From Kalmusia sp. IMI 367209 (lineage: Eukaryota > Ascomycota > Dothideomycetes > Pleosporales > Didymosphaeriaceae), in assembly GCA_027946365.1 (NCBI GenBank), contig JAPEUQ010000006.1, forward strand, positions 1,674,001 to 1,738,000: 64,000 bases of DNA, given 5' to 3'. The position numbers and the translations under genes are program-made. This document shows positions 1 through 12,542 of this stretch, in pieces. Positions within the stretch are counted from its first letter, which is position 1; each line of letters starts with the position of its first letter. The notes beneath the pieces were generated by a model, which made no database searches, had not been told where the DNA came from, and saw only the letters and a list, made by a program, of their open reading frames with translations.

Positions 1-2
1 AA

Positions 3-3000
3 TACGGTGGACAACAGGGAAACCAAGGCAGAGAGAACGTCAACCCACGCGGCCGTGGTGGCGGTGGTGCCGGGTCCGGACATACTCGCCGACACTCGTT
101 GGCCCTGCCTGAAGCAAAGAAGGCTGCAGAGCTCGCTGAACAGAAGAGAAAGACTTCTGGGTTTCAGTTCCCGCTCCCTTCTGCCGGTGGATCTAGCAAT
201 CGTGATGCAAGCCCGAGTGGCAACAGTCAGACAGATCAGACTGCGGGTCGCGGTGGTCGCGGCGGCCATGGTCGCAGCCAGAGCATGGCTGTTGGTCGCG
301 GCGGTGGAAGCGCCGGCCGTGGCGGACCAAGCTTCCAATTCCCCGCACCCCAGTCTACTGACAACAACAGCAATAACGGTGCTCAGAACGGCCAATCTGA
401 CTTCCAACGCCGTGGTAGTCAAGGGCATGGCCGAAGCCAGTCTCGCAACTTCGAGGGCAATTGGAGGCAACCGCAGCCCCAAACTCAACAACAGCAACAA
501 CAGCCAGACCAGAACAACCAAGCCCAAACCATGGGCAACTTTAACATGAACCAAACAGCAAATGCCGCTCCTTTCCAGCCAGGTCACCGCACCCGTGGCT
601 CAGTCAATCAGTCTATCGGCTCCATTGGCAATTTCCAATACCCAGGCCAGCCGCAGCTTGTACAACTCCCCCAGGGACAGGTGCTAGTCCCACAGCAAAT
701 GTTCGGTGGTCAGGGTCTGAATCCGTTACAGATTGCCCACTTACAAGCTCTTCAAGCCGCTCAAATGAACGGGGGAGGTCTGGGAGGCCTTCCCGGAGGA
801 CAACATGCCCAGCCGCAAATGATGCAGCAACAACAACAGCAACGTAAAAACGCTTTTCACTCCTTATCTACCACAGGCAACATTGCCCGCCCTTCTCAGT
901 GATGGACAGCTTGTTGCTGGTATCTTGCGTGTCAACAAGAAGAACCGTAGTGACGCGTATGTCACTACTACCGATCTGGATGCCGACATCTTTATTTGCG
1001 GTAGCAAAGACAGAAACCGCGCACTCGAGGGTGATTTGGTTGCTGTTGAACTCCTCGATGTGGACGAGGTATGGGGACAGAAGCGTGAAAAGGAGGAAAA
1101 GAAGAAGCGAAAGGACAATGCTGACCCTCGTGGAAGCAACATCGCCGTGAATGATGCCACTACTCAGCCTGAGACCAGCCAGGGCGAGGGTGGCATTCGC
1201 CGCCGTGGAAGCTTGCGTCAGCGCCCCACCCAGAAGAAGAATGATGATGTTGAAGTTGAAGGTCAAAGCCTTCTCCTCATGGAGGAGGAGGAAATCAACG
1301 ACGAACAAAAGCCTCTATATGCTGGCCACATTGTCGCCGTTATCGAGCGGGTTGCTGGCCAGATGTTCTCTGGGTGAGTACAAACGCCAAACAAACTGCA
1401 TTGCCATGACTAATCGTCACCAGTACACTAGGACTTTTGCGCCCCAGCAGCCAAGCTACAAAGGAGAAGCAAGAAGCTGAGCGCGCAGCTCGTGAGGGTG
1501 GAAACTCCCGTCCTCAGCCGGACCGCCAGCAAGACAAGCCGAAGATTGTTTGGTTCAAGCCAACCGACAAGCGCGTACCCTTGATCGCTATTCCAACTGA
1601 ACAAGCCCCTCGTGACTTTGTCGAGAAGCACCAGGATTATGCAAACCGCATTTTTGTGGCGTGCATCAAGCGATGGCCTATTACCTCTCTACATCCGTTC
1701 GGTACTCTTGTTGAGCAGCTTGGTGAGATGGGTGACCTTAAGGTGGAAACCGATGCTCTCCTGCGAGACAACAACTTTGGCCCGGATGACTTTTCTGATG
1801 CCGTCATCAAAAATGTCGGCTTTGATGATTGGTCTGTGGCCAATGACGGAGAGGCCGCACTGGAGAGCCGCCGCGACTTCCGCAGCGAGCAAACTTTCAC
1901 CATTGATCCTAATGGATCAAAGGAGCTGGATGACGCGGTTCACTTCAAGTACCTGGACGATGGTCGTGTCGAAATTGGCTTCCACGTTGCCGATGTTGCT
2001 CACTTTATCAAGGCGAACTCACTCGTCGACCGTGAAGCGAAAAAGCGTGGCACAGCCGTCTATCTTATGAACCGCACTGTGAACATGCTTCCTCCACGAC
2101 TGTCCCAAGAAATTTGCTGCTTGAGTCCCGGCGAAGAGCGTTACACTGTTAGTGTTGTATTCAAGGTCGACCCGAACTCCGGCCTTGTTTATGAGGATGA
2201 GACTTGGATTGGAAAATCCATCATCAAGAGCTCAGGAAAATTGTCCTACGACGAGGTCGATGCTGTTATCAACGGCAACGCCTCTGAAGTGTCGGCAGGT
2301 CGCGCCAAAGACATCAAAATGCTGCATCACATTACGCAAAAGTTCCGAGAGGCGCGCTTCGGCGACCGCACTACGGATATTCCGTCTCTTCGTCTCATGC
2401 ACCAACTAGACGACGAAAATGTCCCTGTGGAAGCTAACATCTTCGACTCATCCCCTTCGCATGAGTGTATCGAAGAGCTTAGTCACAAGACGAACGCCTT
2501 TGTCGCTAAAAAGATCATCGCTGGTCTTCCAGAAAAGGCCCTTCTTAGGCGCCAGGCTCCACCCAATCCTCGCCGCTTACAGACGATTGCCGAGCGCATG
2601 AACGCCATCGGGTATTCCATTGATACCACTAGCAGTGGCAGTGTACAGAACAGCTTGTTCCAGATCGATGATGGCGACATCCGAAAGGGTATGGAAACGT
2701 TGGTCATCAAGTCGATGATTCGTGCCAAATACATCGTAGCAGGCAAGCAAACGGAGGATCAACGTTCTCATTATGCTCTAAACCTTCCTCTGTATACACA
2801 CTTTACTAACCCTTCTCGACGATATGCGGACATTATCGTGCACCGCCAATTGGAGGCTGCTCTATCTGATGGCGCCATTGAATTCACCGAGGATATGGAG
2901 GTTCTGGCGAAGACAGCGGAGATGTGCAACACCAAGAAGGACTCGGCTCATGCAGCTCAAGAGCAGAGCGTGCATATTGAGGCCTGTCGTAACATGGATA

Positions 3001-3795
3001 AGACGCGACAAGAAGTGGGCGGTGACTTGATCAGCGAAGGCATTGTTCTTTGCGTTTACGAGTCAGCATTCGATGTCCTCATTCCCGAATTTGGCTTCGA
3101 GAAGCGGGTTCACTGCGACCAGCTTCCATTGAAGAAGGCTGAGTTTGACAAGAACAAGCGTCTTCTGGAACTTTACTGGGAGAAGGGTGTTCCCTCTTCT
3201 GCATACATTCCGGAAGATGAGAGGCCGAAGCATGGCTCAGCTCGTGCTGCCCACGCAGCTGCCGCTGCTCGTGATGCAGAAGCCGCTAAGCAGCGTGCAA
3301 AGGAACAAGAAGAGGCCCAGCGCAGGCAGATGGATACCGGAGCGAGGTCTACCGATGACGTCGATGCCCTGTTTGACGACGACGACGATGATGATTCAAG
3401 CGATGTCACCGGGGCTATGGCAGGCGTCTCGCTGAACACTGGAGCAGACCGCCCTACACAGAGCATGCCGCCATCGCCGACTAGGAACGGGCTGCAGAAC
3501 AGCCGTTATGCTCCGCATCGCGTGAAGTCAGACTCAAAGCTCGCACAAAGCGCTAGCGACTCCCCCGAAGCCAAGCTTACCAATAAGGAGAAATACCTGA
3601 GCTGGTTCACTCTGCGCGAGGAGAATGGGGACTACATCCAGGATGTGCGTGAGATGACTCGTGTGCCAATCATCCTTAAGACGGATCTGTCCAAGAGCCC
3701 TCCGTAAGTGTACACCCTTGTCGATATCCTATCACCGCTAATGAATTTTTTGAAGGTGCCTGACCATCCGATCGCTGAACCCATACGCCCTCTGA
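3..3795 (+). CDS. SSD1: SSD1-like translational repressor (RNB-fold RNA-binding protein), 5' partial, one apparent frame break
   Basis: The 3' part of an Ssd1 orthologue, about 1229 residues; the true start lies before the window. Ssd1 binds mRNAs, many for cell-wall proteins, and represses their translation downstream of the RAM/Orb6 kinase. Seen: a Gly/Arg- and Gln-rich disordered N-terminus (3-850), a cold-shock-like segment (about 880-1373), then the RNB domain (about 1880-2900) and a C-terminal S1-like part with an Asp-rich run near 3378-3398. Introns 1374-1423 and 3704-3755 have good splice sites; the last 40-nt exon encodes the C-terminus LTIRSLNPYAL. The RNB metal-site motif reads IDPNGSKELDD, with Glu where active RNase II enzymes have Asp, in keeping with Ssd1 lacking nuclease activity. 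Coding frame changes at base 852: skipping that single G restores the peptide RKN-LFTPYLPQA, which I recall as conserved in Ssd1. This is probably an assembly error or a real mutation. Confidence 0.93.
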
Positions 3796-5555
3796 GATCT
3801 TTGAATATCGGGATCTTCTCATCCTGCCCGACTAGCAATATACCAACACGAACAACCGAGTTTTGGCGTCCCAGGATGCTTCACGACTCGTCACACGCCA
3901 TGAGACCAGTTACGCCGCACCTGGGCACGGAACTCTTCTCATTTCCTATTCCATTGATCAGTTGCCAACGCCATTACTTTCCCAGAGGACTTGTGTAGAC
4001 AGAAATTGCATGGCACGAACATATACTAGCGTGAGTGGAGTGGACGGCAGAAGGGACAGAATATGTATCCTTAGGTGTGTAGTGGTCAAAAGTAACAAGC
4101 TTGAATATCTTAGCAACGCGGAGGGAGAAGTGGATGGTATATTAATGTGTGGTCAAAGTGCGAAAGCGCCCTTTGGGTAGAGTCAATATTGCCGTTATTC
4201 ATTTTCATATGCCTAGCTCTAGCCTTGGAATGCAGCATTCACCCAACCCTTCATCACACCTCGTTTCGCTTCGCACAAGCCTCTCGGCAGGGTGAGAGCG
4301 CGCTGATCCGTCCGCATGATATGTCGACAGTCGGCAGTGCGCGTTCGTTACAGGTTGTTTGTCAAGCAGGATTGGTCGCAGCATCCCAAACAATCCAAGA
4401 GGGTAGAACTTGTTCCGCAGGATCTAACGATGACCTGTACAGAAGCGCGATAGCGTGTTTATCCGCCTGATGCTAGAACAGGCTTGCCGGTATCCGGGTA
4501 GGGTTCAATGCTCGGCAGGCAGATCTGTGACTTTTCGTAAACCACTGTACCAGCTCCTGCCCCTGGCAGGCGGCTAGTTGCTGGTCGCATGGCAATTACA
4601 GGCCTCAGGCAGAACGTGTGGGTCGCCCTGCTTGATCAGCCGTCGAGCGATTCAGCGAGGTCTGGTGTTGAAATTTTAGGGGATCAAACGGGCTTCTGAC
4701 CATCGTCAACCGTTCCCGACTGAACAGCAGCGACAGACCAGCAACTCCGCGACCTGCAACGCAACTGTGGCCAACACTGTGGCTGCTTCGAGGGCTGCTG
4801 TTGAAACATTCTTCAAATCGTCGGCGCCTTGATACTTGGCGGACTTCCATGAAGCGTTCCCACGAGCAAGCGCGTCGTGAGCGACGCGTGAAGCCAGCCG
4901 GATGCACCTCAAGCCGCCATTAAGTGTGCCATGCGGCTCGAAAATGAGCCCAGAATGCAGTGGCTTCGACGGCAGCAACCCCTCCGAGCAGCAAAGTGAG
5001 CGCCGTTGCGACCCTTACAGTTTCGGATGAGGCCTAAGCGTCGCAGCACCCCGGACCTGTTACACTTCGCGTACCCAACACCAAGACCCCTAGCAATAAC
5101 GCGAACTCCATCAGCCGCTGCCACAGCGTTCCCAGGGCAGTCCTCGTGGATCAGAGGGGCTCTTGGGCCAGGCCAAAAAGCTTGAATGGCTACACATCCG
5201 GTAGGTGGACCAAGCGTGGGCGGGATCGCTGCAGTCCGTCAACTTCCCACGAGCCTGCTTCCGTCCTCCGAATTTGCTCTGGCGTCTCAGGTGCAGCCCT
5301 TGAGTCGCAGGAACGGCTATAAGGTCCATTGGCGCCCACCTTGTTTCTACAATCGTTTTCTGTTAGATATCAGCTAGCAGAGGCTTTTCCATCCAGTACC
5401 CTTCTCTGTACCTAATACCTCCTCACGTTCCTTCAGCTTCACTTCTCCGTCCCTGGTTGGACTCTAAGAAAATTTATAATTAATCAAAGCGAGTCTTTGC
5501 TGGTCACCACTCACCACTCGTCCCTACCAACATCAACAACAATTAATTCGACACG
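3796..5555. other. Intergenic region and promoter of the Rds1-type gene
   Basis: No coding region I can support; the ORFs here lack recognisable motifs and splice partners. Near the 3' side there is a stress-response-element-like AGGGG (5155-5159), a TATAAG (5318-5323) about 238 bases before the next start codon, and an AT-rich leader around 5468-5485. The STRE reading is inference from a five-base match. Confidence 0.4.
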
Positions 5556-6638
5556 ATGCCTAGCGTACGAACAATCATCACTGGCCTTTGCGCCCTGGCG
5601 CCTCTTGCGGCTGCCGCACCAGCTGGAATCGATGCCCGCCAGGAATCTTCATCTGCTTCCGCCTCAGCGACTTCTTCCGGTGCTGCACCAGCTGCTACCT
5701 CCTCTGCTGCAGCTGCACCAGCGGCTCCCGCAGCAGGTGGTGGCTTGAGCGATGTCGACATCCTTCAATTGTGAGTAGATTATAGAATCGATAACGCTGA
5801 GATCTCAAGCTAACGAGATTAGTGCCCTCACTGCGGAGCACCTCGAATCTACCTTTTACTCGCAAGGCTTCCAAAAATTCCCCATGAGCGACTTCCAGGC
5901 TCTTGGCCTCACCGACACACAAATCAAGTCCCTCATGGGTGTTGGACAGACAGAGGCTACGCATGTTACCACCCTTCAATCCGCCATCGCTGGGGCTGGA
6001 GCCAAGCCTGTTGAGCCTTGCACTTACAACTTCGATGCCGCTCTCAAGGATGCGAAGACCATGGTCGCAACCGCCCGTGTCCTAGAAGCCGTCGGTGTCT
6101 CTGCCTACCTCGGCGCTGCTCCTCTTGTCAATTCATCTGATGTTCTCACTGCCGCCGCAACCATCGTCACTGTTGAGGCTCGTCACCAGGCTTTCATCCG
6201 TGTCGCTTCCGGCGCTGAGCCCGTCCCCGCTGCTTTCGACACTCCTCTGGGGCCCCGTGCTGTCTTCACTCTGGCCGCTCAGTTCATCCAGTCCTGCCCT
6301 GAGGGTTCCAACCTGAACATTCAGGCCTTCCCATCGATCGCTCTACAGAACCCTGAGCAGGCTGCCGTCGGTTCCAACCTCAAGCTTGCGGATACTGCCA
6401 ACCCTGCAGGTGCCCAGTTCTGTGCCTTCGTTGCTCCGTAAGTCGATCCTACCAAGCCTTCCACAAACAACACGCTAATAATGATAACAGTGGTGGCACT
6501 CAGTTCTCACAGCTCAGCGGCGGCAACTGCGTCGTCCCCCAGAACCTGGCCGGTGAGGTGTACATGATGATCACCAAGTCGCAGTCTGTCGCCGACGCCG
6601 AGGTTCTTGCTGGCCCGTCCGTCATCCAGCCCTCATAA
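5556..6638 (+). CDS. Secreted ferritin-like domain protein, Rds1 stress-response type
   Basis: Three exons (5556-5770, 5823-6437, 6491-6638) give 325 residues with in-phase joins. Residues 1-20 form a signal peptide (hydrophobic core, then AAAAPAG). A Ser/Ala/Pro-rich linker follows to about residue 60, so the mature protein probably carries O-glycans. The rest is the all-helical ferritin-like fold of fungal Rds1-type proteins: it opens with DILQFALTAEHLE and contains the later helix with VEARHQAFIR, which has the Glu and His expected of this fold. Rds1-type genes in fungi respond to nutrient and stress conditions; the enzymatic role, if any, is not known. Two Cys in the C-terminal third may form a disulfide. 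Location outside the cell or in the wall is inferred from the signal peptide. Confidence 0.85.
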
Positions 6639-7830
6639 GCGCTATACAGCCCAACCCCCTCCGCCATCAAATCATGGTCAGCATACATTTGTCTATTTTC
6701 ATTGCTGTTTCATGATTACGAGCGAGCGTTGAGAGGCCCCCAAGGGGGAGAGCAGCTCCGCCTGTTACGGACAAGATTAGGAGGCGAGCGGGAATACTAT
6801 GACGGTGCGTTGTACGACAAGAATTGTCTTCACTACAGTCGTTCAAAATACAAGCGTTGATCTCAAGAATTGTTTTATTGTTACGTTATTCATTTCCTTT
6901 TTGTCTCGGATTACATGTGGATGACTCGCTTTTGAGTCGAGAAGCAGATACCCAAAGTTGTTATTGTTTGTTAAGGTACGTCGAGTAGTGTATATGGAAG
7001 ACCCTCTTGAGGAGGTAATGGGGCAAAGAGAACGGGATGACTGGATGAGAAATCAGGCCTGAGGCCCCTCTGTTAGCTGAATTCAACTTTGATAATCATC
7101 GACTGGTATATGGCGAAGAGATTCGTGACATGATTTGCAATTCTGCTGGCGGAAAATGGAGAAGGCAGGATCGAAATGAATGGATTGTGTTGTGATGCTG
7201 CGTTCGAACTGTATGTGTTTCGGATGCACCCCGTTTCCCTATGCGGCAAACCTTGCGAGACGCGCACGTCTCATGTGACTCGCTTCATGTCGGACCGAGG
7301 TGCCGCTGCTAGTTTAGTGGCGGGACGACTCATTGTTCGTCACAGTCACAGTGCCTGCATCATGATTGGAATGGCACAAGGTAAAGTATTACGAAGCAGT
7401 CAATTGCTCATCGGCTATCAGATTGGGCAGATGCATGGTGATCCTCCCGCCCTTTTTCTATGCGAGGACGACGTAATAGGTCTCCGAAGTTTTTCCAGGG
7501 CGTTATTGTTGCGGGGAGAACTTGCCGAGTTTTGCGATTAGACGCTTGTTGGGTGGATCGATGGTTCTCGATATATTTGCTTTGTATCTTTCTCCCCTCC
7601 ACAGCCTCGTCTTACGAGGAATGTTCAGTGAGTCACTCGAGCGATCCTGGTGATCTTTCTGGTGGAAAGAGATATATATATTGAGTGGGTAATGGGAGTG
7701 TAGCAGTATTGCAATCTGAGTCCGTCGTTGCTACTCAGAAAGACTTCGGGCTCTGTTTGTCGTCGCACGGGTAGTTACAGGCGTAGAGTTTGGGCATCTG
7801 CCACGCCACTGTCAAGAGCCACCCGCAACA
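6639..7830. other. Intergenic region and MFS promoter
   Basis: No gene recognised. Upstream of the transporter start are a palindromic TGAGTCA (7629-7635), the consensus of Gcn4/CpcA or AP-1 type bZIP factors, and a TATATATA (7673-7680) about 150 bases before the ATG. Both are exact short matches; function is inferred. Confidence 0.4.
7629..7635. promoter_or_regulatory. TGAGTCA bZIP (Gcn4/CpcA or AP-1 type) site
   Basis: Perfect palindromic core (GTGAGTCAC) 196 bases before the MFS transporter start and 38 bases before a TATA-like tract. A seven-base match can occur by chance, but its position fits a promoter element. Confidence 0.35.
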
Positions 7831-9649
7831 ATGGCATTCCACCAAAATGGTGGCTCCTCGACTTGCGTCATGGAGCCTGCATCCCTCGAACTCAATGACC
7901 TCTCGAACTATATATCCAGGCCAGCTGATGCGAAGCTGTCGACAACAAAACCGTCCAGCATAGAGATCAGCAAGACCAACGACAATCACGATCCAGTCGA
8001 AAGCCTGCCTTCGCCGACGACACAGGCAGCTGCACAACTGGAACGATGGAACGGGTCGAGTACGCATATGTACAGGACCTTCGCAGCATTTTGGAGCTTT
8101 GTGGTCATGGGCGCCAACGATGCTGCATATGGCGTATGTTCTGTATGTAAGCTTAAACGAGGGACAATCAGCTGACTTTTGATAGGCTTTGATTCCATAT
8201 GTAGGAGCATGTTTTATATCAATTAACACGAAGACTAACAAATTATGTAGCTCCAAGACTATTACCACCTTACCTTTTTAGTCATTTCGCTCGTTTTCCT
8301 TTCGCCTCTAGTCGGTGCGTATTCTCCTAGGATGTACCTACCAACGATGCCTGTACACATTATGTATCTGAATACATTTCACGAGCGAACTCGGCTAACG
8401 TCTACTCCAATCCTTAGGCTATACTGCGTCAGCACTACTCAATAACAACATTCATCTCAAGTTCGGCCAAAGAGGCGTTGCATTCATCTCCCCAGCATGT
8501 CATATGATTGCCTACATCGTCATAGCAGTTCATCCCCCGTATCCAGTCCTTGTCGTCATCTTTATGATCGCTGGATTTGGTAATGGACTTGCTGATGCTG
8601 CATGGAATGCCTGTAAGTCAATACTTGCGCTATTGGTCCTTGAGTACAGACTTATTGGACAACAGGGATTGGCAACATGGCGAATGCCAACGAAGTACTT
8701 GGCTTTCTACACGGCTTCTATGGCCTCGGTGCCGTACTGTCGCCCCTCATCGCTACGACGATGATCACGAAGGGTCAGCGATTGCCATGGTACTACTTTT
8801 ACTATGTAATGGTGAGCAATCATCTTCTTCTCTTCACATCATCCATGAATGTTAAAACCAATATCAACAGATTGGCCTAGCAGCCATCGAGCTCGCTACT
8901 TCCGTCTCCGCCTTCTGGACTGCCACAGGCGCCGTTTTCCGTGAAAACAACGGGCGCACAACCGACAGTACGGACAACCGCATGAAGGAAGCTTTGCTAC
9001 GCATGCCCTTCGCCCGCGTGACGTGGATTTGCGCCATGTTCCTCCTGGGCTACGTCGGCATCGAGGTCGCGCTCGGTGGTTGGATTGTCAAGTTCATGCT
9101 GGAGGTGCGCCACGGAGGAGACTTTGCAAGCGGTATGGTAGCGACGGGATTCTGGATGGGTATTACAGTAGGGCGTGTCATTTTAGGTTTCGTGACGCCG
9201 CGGGTTGGAGAAAAATTGGCGATTACAGTAAGTACTTCACTCCTGAGTGCTACCTCCACAATCTGTCGCCAAATCCAGGTTCATGCAAGCTGACGCGTTG
9301 GCAGATCTACCTCGCCCTCACCATGGCCTTTGAGCTGATCTTCTGGCTCGTGCCTCAATTTTATGTCTCTGCCGTAGCAGTCGCTTTTCAAGGCTTTCTA
9401 ATGGGCCCATTATTCCCCGCGGCCGTTGTCGTCGCCACGAAGCTCCTTCCTAGGCATCTTCATGTTGGCGCGATTGGCTTCGCGGCTGCTTTTGGCGGGT
9501 CGGGCGCTGCGATATTCCCGTTTGCAGTCGGTGCCATTGCGCAGGCGAAGGGGGTGAAGGTGTTGCAACCAATTATACTGGCGCTGTTGGCGGTTATTTT
9601 GGGCCTTTGGCTTTGTCTGCCAAGAGTTGGAAGGAAGAAGGTAGAGTAA
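7831..9649 (+). CDS. Major facilitator superfamily transporter
   Basis: Seven exons (7831-8133, 8186-8200, 8251-8314, 8418-8612, 8666-8811, 8871-9227, 9305-9649) sum to 1425 bases, 474 residues, all junctions in phase. A hydrophilic N-terminus of about 80 residues precedes roughly 12 membrane segments. Recognisable MFS features are the N-terminal NDAAYGALIPYLQDYY, the loop GFGNGLADAAWNAW, the helix LGFLHGFYGLGAVLSPL, and the GRVILGF sequence in the second half. These match the fungal sugar/FHS-like MFS group that includes yeast Bsc6-type proteins; substrate is not predictable. Exon 2 is only 15 nt and encodes ALIPY, part of the family's first-helix motif, so it must be spliced in for a normal first helix. 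Plasma-membrane location is inferred. Confidence 0.87.
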
Positions 9650-10407
9650 GAGAGCGAAAAGGGGTGGAGGGGACGAATGTTGGAGCAAGTATATGGTACT
9701 ATGGAGAGATGAGTTGTTTGTGGGCATTTCTGGCGCACGTCTCGCGGTCGTATCAGCCGTCTACCAAGGTCTTTCAAGATATCTAGCATAAATTGCGTTC
9801 GAGTATTGAATCAAAAGTTTTCGTTAAACGATATTTACATCCAAGTGGATATGCCCAGTTCCCCTCTTCTTGTCTATCTTACTTGGCCAAGCTTAAAATG
9901 CGTGGCATGAAACCAAGGCTGATACAAATGCTTATCGTGAGGTATCCTTACCGCTGAGGTGGTGGCCGAGTGACGACGCACGGTCGCGTTTTCCTTTACG
10001 GCCTCACACCAACTCTGGACTTTGCCGTATTGCACTGCGTCTCAGGAGAGAATTTTTCAAAGCGAAAACTAGCCCCAGACTACCCCGCAACTGTCCTCGA
10101 ACCTATGGGCTATTGCACGAGATTGCTAGAATCCGCCATAGATCTTCCAACTCCCGCAGAGACGAATCACACTTTCTATAGCGAATACTGTTGTGAGCTG
10201 CTGTACGCGAGCGTAACATAGTTGCTCTATACTAGGTGTGCCACGAGGCATAGCGACATGACTCCGAACGGCTACTAGGTTGGGAGCTTGGGGGTCAGGC
10301 AGACGGAGGACGAAGACGAAGAAGTACACATAGAAACACTCAAAACAATATTGTCATAGGCAACACATCTATGAAAGAAAGGACGTATAATGCAAGAGTG
10401 GCTACCC
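9650..10407. other. Intergenic, tail-to-tail spacer
   Basis: Spacer between the MFS gene and the minus-strand 2EXR-like gene. The + strand ORF at 9970-10221 has no recognisable features. Nothing else supported. Confidence 0.4.
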
Positions 10408-11633
10408 TCAGTCACTAAGTTCAGGCCGATATCCGTTGAAACCTTCAAAATTATGACGAAACCCGATCTTGACTTCACTCCAATTGACCCAAAGAACACC
10501 ATCATCCTTACTAGTTGCCTTGACGTGTGTCGGTAGCACCCTTCCCCAGCTATAAGTGTGTAGTTCTAGCTCGATGGTCTGTAATCGTGGCAACTTTTTT
10601 GTAGATGCATCTATGATCTCACCGAACTTGAGTAGATGCTGGGCGACTTGTCTTGAGTCCCCCTCTATAGGGTCTATGGCATCGTCTGTTTTGTACGCAG
10701 CGCGATCTGGCGTCACAAAAACGGTAGGTTGATCATAGTCGTGATAACTAGTGAAGACGGGTTTTCTGTGAGTATGTCAGCGAGCGTGCAAACACGTGTA
10801 GTGATGCCGCTGCGGCCGACCTATTACAGATTTTCCGAGATAGATCAGCCGCAGCGTGCCGAACACCTACATGTTTCTTCGTTTCTGTATTTGTGCAGTG
10901 TGTGGCCAGTAGATTTCTTCCAGGCTATTCATACTCCGGACCCAAGAGCTTAAGATAATTCGCTCAACGCCGTGACCAAAGACGCGCGCAACTATATCCA
11001 CAAGATGCTCTGCAGATTTAAATCCCTTGGGGCCGTCATTTTTATCATAGGCATTAGTAACCATAACTGTCGTTGGGTGCAAGATAGGCTCTGAAATATC
11101 ATCTCCAATATCACTTGGCTCGTGGGGTGCGTCAACGACGTAAAACAAATTTACCAGCCCTAGTTGGGCGCGGCAAAAATCGGCAGCAATAGGGCGCGCC
11201 TCAGAACAAGCGGTTGCCATAGGAAGGCGATTCATGAATATCTGGAACTCGTTTATACCAAGGTGTAGCTTGTTTCCAGAGTCATGGACATATATCCTTA
11301 GAGGCTGCCTTTCTATGTCGTGTGGCAAGTTATTGTAACCAACAAATGCCTGTCGTAAACGCTCAGCGCACGGCGATATGAAGGGTGTCGACTGGGTATC
11401 AGAGATTCTAAAGTTCATAGGGATTTCAGCTCAGGTTGGAGTATCAAGCCAAGCTACTTTCGAAGTGGCTGTATTTCACTTACTACATTACGATCAACCA
11501 GTGTTCCAATACTGAGATTAGTGGAAGAGGAACAATTGCTCACCTGCTGATATTGAACGGGGGCAGCCGCTGACCATACCATATCCCGGATCTCTCGCGG
11601 CAATTGTCTGAACATAGACGTAGTCGTTGACAT
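10408..11633 (-). CDS. 2EXR-like fungal family protein, copy A
   Basis: Multi-exon gene of unknown function, about 331 residues. Exon 1 (11633-11544) encodes a start with LPREIRDMVWSAAA, the pattern of the N-terminal 2EXR/F-box-like motif (LP.E.R..IW..A). The main exon (11407-10871) contains a second motif (EARPIAADFCR) and the block FGHGVERIIL...LEEIYWPH; the last exon is 10765-10408 after a 105-nt intron (10766-10870). Joining exon 1 to the main exon in frame needs a small extra exon; 11468-11458 (11 nt, flanked by CAG and GTAGCT) does this, but that choice is a guess. The protein is clearly paralogous to the gene at 34230-35481, sharing motifs and intron positions. Such families are expanded and variable in Dothideomycetes; no biochemical function is known. 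Confidence 0.62.
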
Positions 11634-12542
11634 ATTCTAAAAGTTGATAGATGAACAAAGCCTACCCAGATAGTACAGTGAGCCCTTATATCTCCGGACT
11701 TTGCGATTGAGTTGCTTGAGTGAAACGGTCGGGCGCTGAACAGCCGCAGCTTAAATTAGCTGACGCAAGCAACCGCCTAGTCCTACGCTCATAGGATCTT
11801 TGGTAGCTTATGTCATGTGATGTAGATTGGCACATGTACTTCGCCAGGCCTTGCGCGAGGAGTAAGCATCTTCCACTTTTTGGGTGTATGTTGCGAAAAC
11901 ATACCCCTGATATGGTATAGCCTGTTCACGTAAGTTGTTCGCTAGCTCTAATTCGGAAAATATTTAGACCACTGCCCCAGGGCGTAAACTTACGGTACCA
12001 AAGTCCGAAGGCTGTCTCCGCGTCTCACAGGCCCGCACAACCTATCATACAGTATGTCCATACTGCGCAACGCTTCTTCAGCCATGCTGCGAACTCTTTC
12101 GAGGGGCGTACGTGAAAGGATGCATAGTCCGGCGGAGAAAAACCCCAGATGCCATAGGTAATACCAGCCAATGAATCATCGTAATGTCCGGGAATGTTCC
12201 CCCTGGTTTCTGAAATGTCCCAGTGGCGTTGACTATTTTTCGCGCGGAATCAACAAATATGGCTGAAGGTTGTCGAACAAGCCTACAGTTCGGGCTGACG
12301 GGTTCCTACGGTCTTAGGAGATTATTGCAATAGTCAAGCATCTGTAAAGCAGTCACGAGTAGAAACATGATCGAAAACTGGGGTATAAATGCCGGCAGAA
12401 CGTGTCGACCCCTCGAGCCTGTAAGTCTTTCATTCACCTATTCCTCTTCCGTAGCTTTCTGTTCGATACAGACACACTCGTTTCATCCAATCACTCATTT
12501 TACTACACCCTTACATTCGCTAAACAACATTCTATCCACGTT
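11634..12542. other. Divergent intergenic region
   Basis: Lies between two genes transcribed away from each other. A TATAAAT box (12384-12390) sits about 153 bases before the secreted protein's start codon. Nothing else recognised. Confidence 0.4.
12384..12390 (+). promoter_or_regulatory. TATA box
   Basis: GGGTATAAATG, a good TATA consensus followed by a pyrimidine-rich leader and the start codon at 12543. Confidence 0.45.

Noticed and set aside
1..549. ORF from base 7 (180 residues)
   Set aside because: It is the shadow frame of the SSD1 Gln/Gly-rich N-terminus, which is read in the frame starting at base 3.
845..860. Programmed +1 frameshift in SSD1
   Set aside because: No known slippery heptamer (such as CUU-AGG-C) is present; an indel is a simpler explanation.
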